In this document: one piece after another, positions 58,413-64,000 of the stretch
Numbering within the stretch: the stretch's first letter is position 1
Layout: every line of letters starts with the position of its first letter
Assembly (NCBI GenBank): GCA_037974665.1
Contig: CM075775.1
Span: forward strand, 41,380,152 to 41,444,151
DNA length: 64,000 nt
Source: Ehretia macrophylla
Lineage: Eukaryota > Streptophyta > Magnoliopsida > Boraginales > Ehretiaceae
Reading direction: 5' to 3'
Program-made: the position numbers and the translations under genes
The notes under the pieces: model-generated
Seen by the model: the letters and a program-made list of their open reading frames with translations, nothing else
The model's database searches: none
Told to the model about the DNA's origin: nothing

Positions 58413-58974
58413 ATTTTCAATTTTTTTTGCCCCGTTCAGCCATGCCAAGATGCTTCATCCATCACATTTCTTTTCTCGAATCCCACGGCAACATGGGCAA
58501 GGTAATTTCTCTTCGCAGAGGGGTTAGGACTACAAACCGAGGTCATGAGGCCTGTGACATGGTCTCTATCGCTCCGGTGCCCATAACGTTTGATCCGTAA
58601 GGAGTTATGCGGCCCACAGTATACCGCTGGAAAACTTTTCGAGAGCTCTACGACGTGGACAGCAAGCCTGCTTGGCTGTGCCTGTCTTCAGAAACCAAAA
58701 TCGAAGATTTTCATCAGTTTTGGGATATTTTTTTTATCTTTTTACGTTGTTTTTTCATCCCAGGTCGTTCGTCGTGAGCCGCGAAAAAGCTGACAACCTG
58801 TCTTGTAGGATATTAAAGGGCCTTACTATGCGTCGATATCACGTCTTGCAAGGATGCTATGTTGTTAAGGTAGATGGGTTGTGGATAAGCCCATTGGGCC
58901 TTCTGAATAGGCCGTCTCTCTGGGTTGGGACAGTGAACCATCAACACATAAGGGATTTGCACCTTCAACATGAC

Positions 58975-59094
58975 GGGTGCAATCATACCAGCACTAATAC
59001 ACCAGATCCCATCAGAACTCAGAACTTAAGCATGCTTGGGGGAGAGTAGTACTAGGATGGGTGAGCCCCCGGGAAGTCCTCGTGTTGCACCCTA
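58975..59094 (+). rRNA. 5S rRNA gene copy 49 (diverged)
   Basis: Full length. G7A, G25A, G30A, C47A, G51C, G58A, C67G, C91G, T96C, C119T, T120A. Confidence 0.92.
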
Positions 59095-59653
59095 ATTTTC
59101 TTTTTTTTTCCCCCGTTCAACCATGCCAAGATGCTTCATCTATCACATTTCTTTTCCCGAGTCCCACGGCATCTTGGGCAAGGCAATTTCGCTTCGCGGA
59201 AGGGCTGGGCCTGCAAACCAAGGTCATGGGGCCTGTGACCTAGTCTCCGTCACTCCGGTGCCTATAACTTTTGATCCGTAAGGAGTTATGCGGCCCACAA
59301 TATACCGTTAGAAAGCTCTCCAGGAACTCTATGACCTGGGCAGCAAGGTTGCTCGGCCGTGCCTATTTTTGGAACCCAAAATCGAATTTTTTCATCAATT
59401 TTGGGAAATTTCTCTTCTTTTTACATTGTTTTTTAGTGTCGTGTCATTCGTCGTGGGCCGTGAAAAGCCTGACAACCTAACTTGTGGGATATTAAAGGGC
59501 TCTACAATGCGTCGATATCACATCTTGCGAGGATGTTACGTTGTTGAGGCAGATGGGTTGTCGATAAGCCCATTGGGCCTTTTGAATTGGCCGTCTCTCT
59601 GGGCTGCGACTGTGAACCATCAGCACATAAAGGATTTACACCTCCAACATGAT

Positions 59654-59773
59654 GGGTGCGATCATACCAGTACTAATGCACCAGATCCCATTAGAACTAC
59701 GAAGTTAAGCGTGATTGGGCAAGAGTAGTACTCGGATGGATGACCCCCTGGCAAGTCCTCGTGTTGCATCCCT
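59654..59773 (+). rRNA. 5S rRNA gene copy 50 (diverged)
   Basis: Full length. C18T, G30A, C39T, C46A, C61A, G68A, A80C, G87A, G99C, C116T. Confidence 0.92.
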
Positions 59774-60333
59774 ATTTTCAATTTTTTTTGCCCCGTTCAG
59801 CCACGCCAAGATGCTTCATCCATCACATTTCTTTCCTCGAGTCCCACGGCATCATGGGCAAGGCAATTTCTCTTCGCGGAGGGGCTGGGCCTGCAAACCG
59901 AGGTCATGGGGCCTGTGACATGGTCTCCGTCGCTCTGATGCCCATAACTTTTGATCCGTAAGGAGTTTTGTTTCATACAGTATACCATTGGAAAGCTTTT
60001 CGAGAGCTCTACGATGGAGATAGCAAGCCTGCTTGGTTGTGCCTGTCTTCCGAAACCAAAATCGAACATTTTCATTAGTTTTGGGATACTTTTTATCTCT
60101 TTACATTATTTTTTCATCCCAGATCATTCGTCGTGAACCGCGAAAAGTCTGACAACCTATCTTGCGGGATATTAGAGGGCCTTACTACGCGTCGATATCA
60201 CGTCTTGCAAGGATACTTCGTTGTTGAGGCAGATGGGTTGTCGATAAGCCCATTGGGACTTTTGAATGGGCCGTCTCTCTAGGCTGGGACTGTGAACCGT
60301 CAACACATAAGGGATTTGCACCTTCAACATGAC

Positions 60334-60453
60334 GGGTGCAATCATACCAGCATTAATACACCGGATCCCATCAGAATTTAGAAGTTAAGCATGCTTGGGC
60401 GAGAGTAGTACAAGGATGGGTAAGCCCCTGGGAAGTCCTGGTGTTGCACCACT
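60334..60453 (+). rRNA. 5S rRNA gene copy 51 (diverged)
   Basis: Full length. G7A, C20T, G25A, C44T, C46T, C47A, G58A, T79A, G89A, C91G, C107G, C118A. Confidence 0.92.
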
Positions 60454-61011
60454 TTTTTTTTTTTTTTTGCCCCGTTCAGCCATGCCAAGATGCTTCATCC
60501 ATCATATTTCTTTTCCCGAGTCCCACGGAATCTTGGGCAAGGTAATTTCGCTTCGCTGAGGGGCTGGGCCCACAAACCAAGGTCATGGGGCCTGTGACCT
60601 GGTCTCGTCACTCCGATGCCCATAACTTTTGATCTGTAAGGAGTTATATTGCCCATAGTATGCCGTTGGAAAGCTCTCCAGGAACTCTACGACCTGGGTA
60701 GCAAGCTTTCTCGGTTGTGCCTATTTTCGGATCCCAAAATTGAACGTTTTCATTAGTTTCAGGAAATATCTCTTCTTTTAACGCTATTTTTTAGTCCCGT
60801 GTCGTTCTTCGTGAGCCGCAAAAAGCCCGACAACCGAACTTGATGGACATTAGAGGGCCCTACAATGTGTCGATATCATGTCTTGCGAGGATGCTACGTT
60901 GTTAAGGCAGATGGGTTGTCGATAAGCCCATTGGGCTTTTTGAATGGGTCGTCGCTCTGGGCTAGGACTGTGAACCATCAACACATAAGGGATTTGCTCC
61001 TTCAACATGAC

Positions 61012-61131
61012 AAGTGCGATCATACCAGCACTAATGCACCGGATCCCATCAGAACTCCGAAGTTATGCATGCTTAGGTGAGAGTAGTACTAGGATGGGTG
61101 ACCCCCTAAGAAGTCCTCGTGTTGCACCCCT
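61012..61131 (+). rRNA. 5S rRNA gene copy 52 (diverged)
   Basis: Full length. G1A, G2A, A55T, G58A, G64A, C67T, G97A, G98A. Bases 3-54 match the consensus. Confidence 0.92.
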
Positions 61132-61690
61132 ATTTTCCCTTTTTTTGCCCCATTTACCCGTGCCAAGATACTTCATCCATCACATTTCTTTTCTAGAGTC
61201 CCACGGCATCATGGGCAAGGCAATTTCGCTTCGCAGAGGGGTTGGGCTCGCAAACCAAGGTCATGGGGCCTATGACCTGGTCTCCGTCACTCAGGTGCCC
61301 ATAACTTTTGATCTGTAAGGGATTATGCGGCCCACAGTATACCGTTGGAAAGCTCTCTAGGAACTCTACGACGTGGGCAGCAAACTTGCTTGGCTGTGCC
61401 TATTTTCAGAACCCAAAATCAATCATTTTCATCAGTTTTGAGAAATTTCTCTTCTTTTTATGCTATTTTTTAGTGCCGTGTCATTCGTCGTGGGCTGCGA
61501 AAAGGCCTACAACCTAACTTGCGGGACATTAGGGGGCCCTACAATGCGTCGACAACACGTCTTGCGAGGATGCTACGTTGTTGAGGCAGATGGGTTGTCG
61601 ATAAGCCCATTGGGCCTTTTCAATGGGTCGTCTCTCTGGGCTCCGACTGTGAACCATCAACACATAAGGGATTTGCACCTTCAACAAGAC

Positions 61691-61810
61691 GGGTGCGATC
61701 ATACCAGTACTAATGCATTGGATCCCATCAGAACTCCGAAGTTAAGCGTGCTTGGGCGAGAGTAGTACAAGGATGGATGACCTCCTGAAAAGTCCTCATG
61801 TTGCACCCCT
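61691..61810 (+). rRNA. 5S rRNA gene copy 53 (diverged)
   Basis: Full length. C18T, C28T, C29T, T79A, G87A, C93T, G98A, G99A, G108A. Has GACCTCC, the usual plant C-box form. Confidence 0.92.
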
Positions 61811-62370
61811 ATTTTCAATTTTTTTTGCCCCGTTCAGCCATGCTAAGATGCCTCATCCATCACATTTCTTTTCTCGAGTACCACGACATCATGGGCAAGG
61901 CAATTTCTCTTCGCGAAGGGGCTGGGCCTGCAAACCGAGGTCATGGGGCCTATGACATGGTCTCCGTCACTCCGGTGCCCATAACTTTTGATCCGTAAGG
62001 AGTTATGCGGCCCACAGTATACCGTTTGAAAGCTTTCCAAAAGTTCTACGATGGGGATAGCAAGCCTGGTTGGCTATGCCTGTCTTCGAAAACCAAATTT
62101 GAACATTTTCATCACTTTTGGGACACTTTTTATCTTTTTATGTTGTTTTTTTGTCCCAGGTCTTTCGTCGTGAGCCGTGAAAAGGCTGACAACCTATCTT
62201 GTAGGATATTAGAGGGCCTTACTACGCGTCGATATCACGTCTTGCGAGGATGCTACATTGTTGAGGCAGATGGGTTGTTGATAAGCCCATTGGGACTTTT
62301 GAATGGGCCTTCTCTCTGGGCTAGGACTGTGAACCATCAACACATAAGGGATTTGCACCTTCAACATGAC

Positions 62371-62490
62371 GGGTGCGATCATACCAGCACTAATGCACTG
62401 GATCCCAACAGAACTCCGAAGTTAAGCGTGCTTAGGCGAGAGTAGTACTAGGATGGGTGACCCCCTAGGAAGTCCTCGTGTTGTACCCCT
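62371..62490 (+). rRNA. 5S rRNA gene copy 54 (well preserved)
   Basis: Full length with only C29T, T38A, G64A, G97A and C114T. The upstream flank is intact (CACATAAGGGATTTG) and a long T run follows. With copy 8 it is the best candidate for activity. Confidence 0.93.
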
Positions 62491-63051
62491 ATTTTTCTTT
62501 TTTTTTTTTCCCATTCAGCCATGCCAAGATGCTTCATCCATCATATTTATTTTCTAGAGTCCTACGGCATCATGGGCAAGGCAATTTCGCTTCTTGAAAG
62601 GGCTGGGCTTGCAAACCGAGGTCATGGGGCCTGTGACCTGGTCTCCGTCGCTCTTGTGCCCATAACTTTTGATCCGTAAGGAGTTATGCGGCACAAAGTA
62701 TACCGTTGGAAAGCTTTCCGAGAGCTCTATGACGGGGAAAGAAAGCCTGGTCGGCTATGCCTGTCTTCAAAAACCAAAATCGAACGTTTTCTTCAGTTTT
62801 GCGCCACTTTTCTTCTTTTTACGCTACTTTTTCGTCTCGGGTCGTTCGTCGTGAGCCGCGAAAAGGCCAACAACCTAACTTGCGGGACATTAGAGGGCCT
62901 TACTACGCGTCGATATCACATCTTGGGAGGATGCTGCTTTGTTATGGCAGATGGGTTATCGATAAGCCCTTCTGGCCTTTTGAATGGGATGTCTCTCTGG
63001 GCTGGGACAGTGAACCGTCAACACATAAGGGCTTTGCACCCTCAACATGAC

Positions 63052-63064
63052 GGGTTGCACCCCT
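63052..63064 (+). pseudogene. 5S rRNA remnant (copy 55)
   Basis: Only GGGT plus TGCACCCCT remains between a normal upstream flank (CTCAACATGAC) and a normal downstream T-rich spacer. About 107 bp were lost, with the break points in the paired 5' and 3' ends of the gene. Confidence 0.92.
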
Positions 63065-63598
63065 ATTTTCATTTTTTATTGCCACGTTCATCAATGCCAA
63101 GATGCTTCATCCATCACATTTATTTTCTCGAGTCCCACGGCATCTTAGGCAAGGCAATTTCGCTTTGCGGAGGGGCCTGTGACCTGATCTCCGTCGCTTC
63201 GGTGCCTATAACTTTTGATCCATAAGGAGTTATGCAGCCCACAGTATACCATTGGAAAGCTCTCCGGGAGTTCTACGACGAGGACAGCAGGCCTGCTGGG
63301 CTGTGCCTATTTTCAAAACCCAAATTCGAACGTTTCAATCAGTTTTGGCCTACTTTTCTTCTTTTTACGCTATTTTTTTTATCCCAAGTCATTTTTCGAG
63401 ACCTGCAAAATGGCCGACTACCTAACTTGTGGGACATTAGAGGGCCCTACTACGCGTCGATATCATGTCTAGTGAGGATGCTTCGTTGTTGAGGCAAATG
63501 GGTTATCGATAAGCCCAATTGGCCTTTTGAATGGGCCGTCTCTCAGGGCTGGGAGTGTGAACCGTCAACACATAAGGGCTTTGCACCCTCAACATGAC

Positions 63599-63718
63599 GA
63601 GCGCGATCATACCAACACTAATGCACCAAATCCCATCAACAATCCGAAGTTTAACGTACTTGGGCCAGAGTAGTACTAGGATGGGTAACCACCTAGGAAG
63701 TCCTCGTGTTGCACCCCG
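63599..63718 (+). rRNA. 5S rRNA gene copy 56 (strongly diverged)
   Basis: Full length with about 16 changes, including G2A, T4C, G17A, G30A, G31A, C44A, A54T, G56A, G60A, G68C, G89A, C93A and G97A. The most decayed full-length copy; not functional. Confidence 0.9.
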
Positions 63719-64000
63719 ATATTCATTTTTTTTCGCCTCCCACGACATCTTAGGCAAGGCAATTTCGCTTCGAGGAGGGGCTGGGCCCTCAAACCGTGGT
63801 CATGGGGCCTGTGACCTAGTCTCCGTCGCTCCGGTGCCCATAACTTTTTATCCGTAAGGGGTTATACGGCCCACAGTACCCAGTTGGAAAGCTCTCCGGG
63901 AGCTCTACGATAGGGGCCGCACTCCTACACGGTTGTGCCTATTTTTAGAACCTAAAATCGAACGTTATCATCAGTTTCGGGTCACTTTTCATATTTCTAC

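Larger units (their letters stand above)
45957..64000 (+). repeat. 5S rDNA tandem array, block 5
   Basis: The longest uninterrupted stretch: copies 30-56 over 18 kb, continuing past the window. Irregularities: spacer loss near 47154 (CAATTTCGCTCTGGTGCCC); 60-bp duplications at 47204 and 48614; an internal 5S deletion at 50386; the 51-bp deletion near 55590; a displaced spacer piece at 55208-55242; a truncated 5S at 57053; a local duplication at 58197-58281; an almost complete 5S loss at 63052; and spacer loss near 63737. The last 280 bp are normal spacer. Confidence 0.94.

Noticed and set aside
240-63718. Cassandra-type elements, which carry 5S sequence in their LTRs
   Set aside because: The 5S copies here are head to tail at about 680 bp without primer-binding site, polypurine tract or target duplication between them. 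This is rDNA, not Cassandra.
46097-64000. The same repeat-derived frames in block 5
   Set aside because: No codon-level constraint, no start context, and overlap with 5S genes on the same strand.
1-64000. CRISPR-like or centromeric satellite array
   Set aside because: The unit holds a clear 120-bp 5S gene with internal promoter boxes, is about 680 bp long and is plant in character; there are no short repeats with unique spacers.
1-64000. 18S-5.8S-25S rDNA, tRNA genes or other structural RNA genes linked to the 5S array
   Set aside because: I looked for conserved rRNA stretches and tRNA A/B boxes outside the 5S genes and saw none.

Overview
The window is plant nuclear repeat DNA, almost certainly from a flowering plant; I cannot place it to genus. 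Two things show this: a head-to-tail 5S ribosomal DNA array with an angiosperm-type 120-bp 5S gene, and LTR retrotransposons with plant-type primer-binding sites that match initiator tRNA-Met. I see no single-copy protein gene. The only recognisable protein-coding sequence is the decayed gag-pol of one Ty3/gypsy element.

Layout. 5S array fills 1-3245, 9874-12370, 22245-28304, 30724-38541 and 45957-64000. The repeat unit is about 680 bp: a 120-bp 5S gene plus a spacer of about 560 bp. All units are on the + strand. I count 51 full or nearly full 5S copies, one copy split by a transposon, and five fragments or heavily deleted copies. No copy matches the array consensus and many have changes in the internal promoter, so this looks like a decaying, probably silent 5S locus. 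Most changes I scored fall at the six CpG sites of the gene as TG or CA, as expected from long-term cytosine methylation.

Four LTR insertions interrupt the array. Element A (3246-9873) and element B (38542-45956) are subfamilies of one non-autonomous family, with 2.5-2.8-kb LTRs and a 1.7-1.9-kb internal region without gag or pol. Element C (12371-22244, minus strand) is a full-length Ty3/gypsy chromovirus of Tekay/Del type. Its gag-pol carries five in-frame stops and one frameshift, and it sits inside a 5S gene with a perfect GACCC target duplication. The fourth is a solo LTR (28305-30723) of a family related to C.

The array has a higher-order structure. Rare variants recur in the same order in blocks starting near 1, 27,700 and 52,150. 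Each transposon insertion has empty counterpart sites in other blocks, so the large-scale amplification came before the insertions. The most unusual observations are a 177-bp inversion in just one LTR of element C, a short conserved reading frame in the LTRs of the C family, a conserved dyad in the A/B LTRs, and a sequence module shared by the 5S spacer and the element-A LTR.
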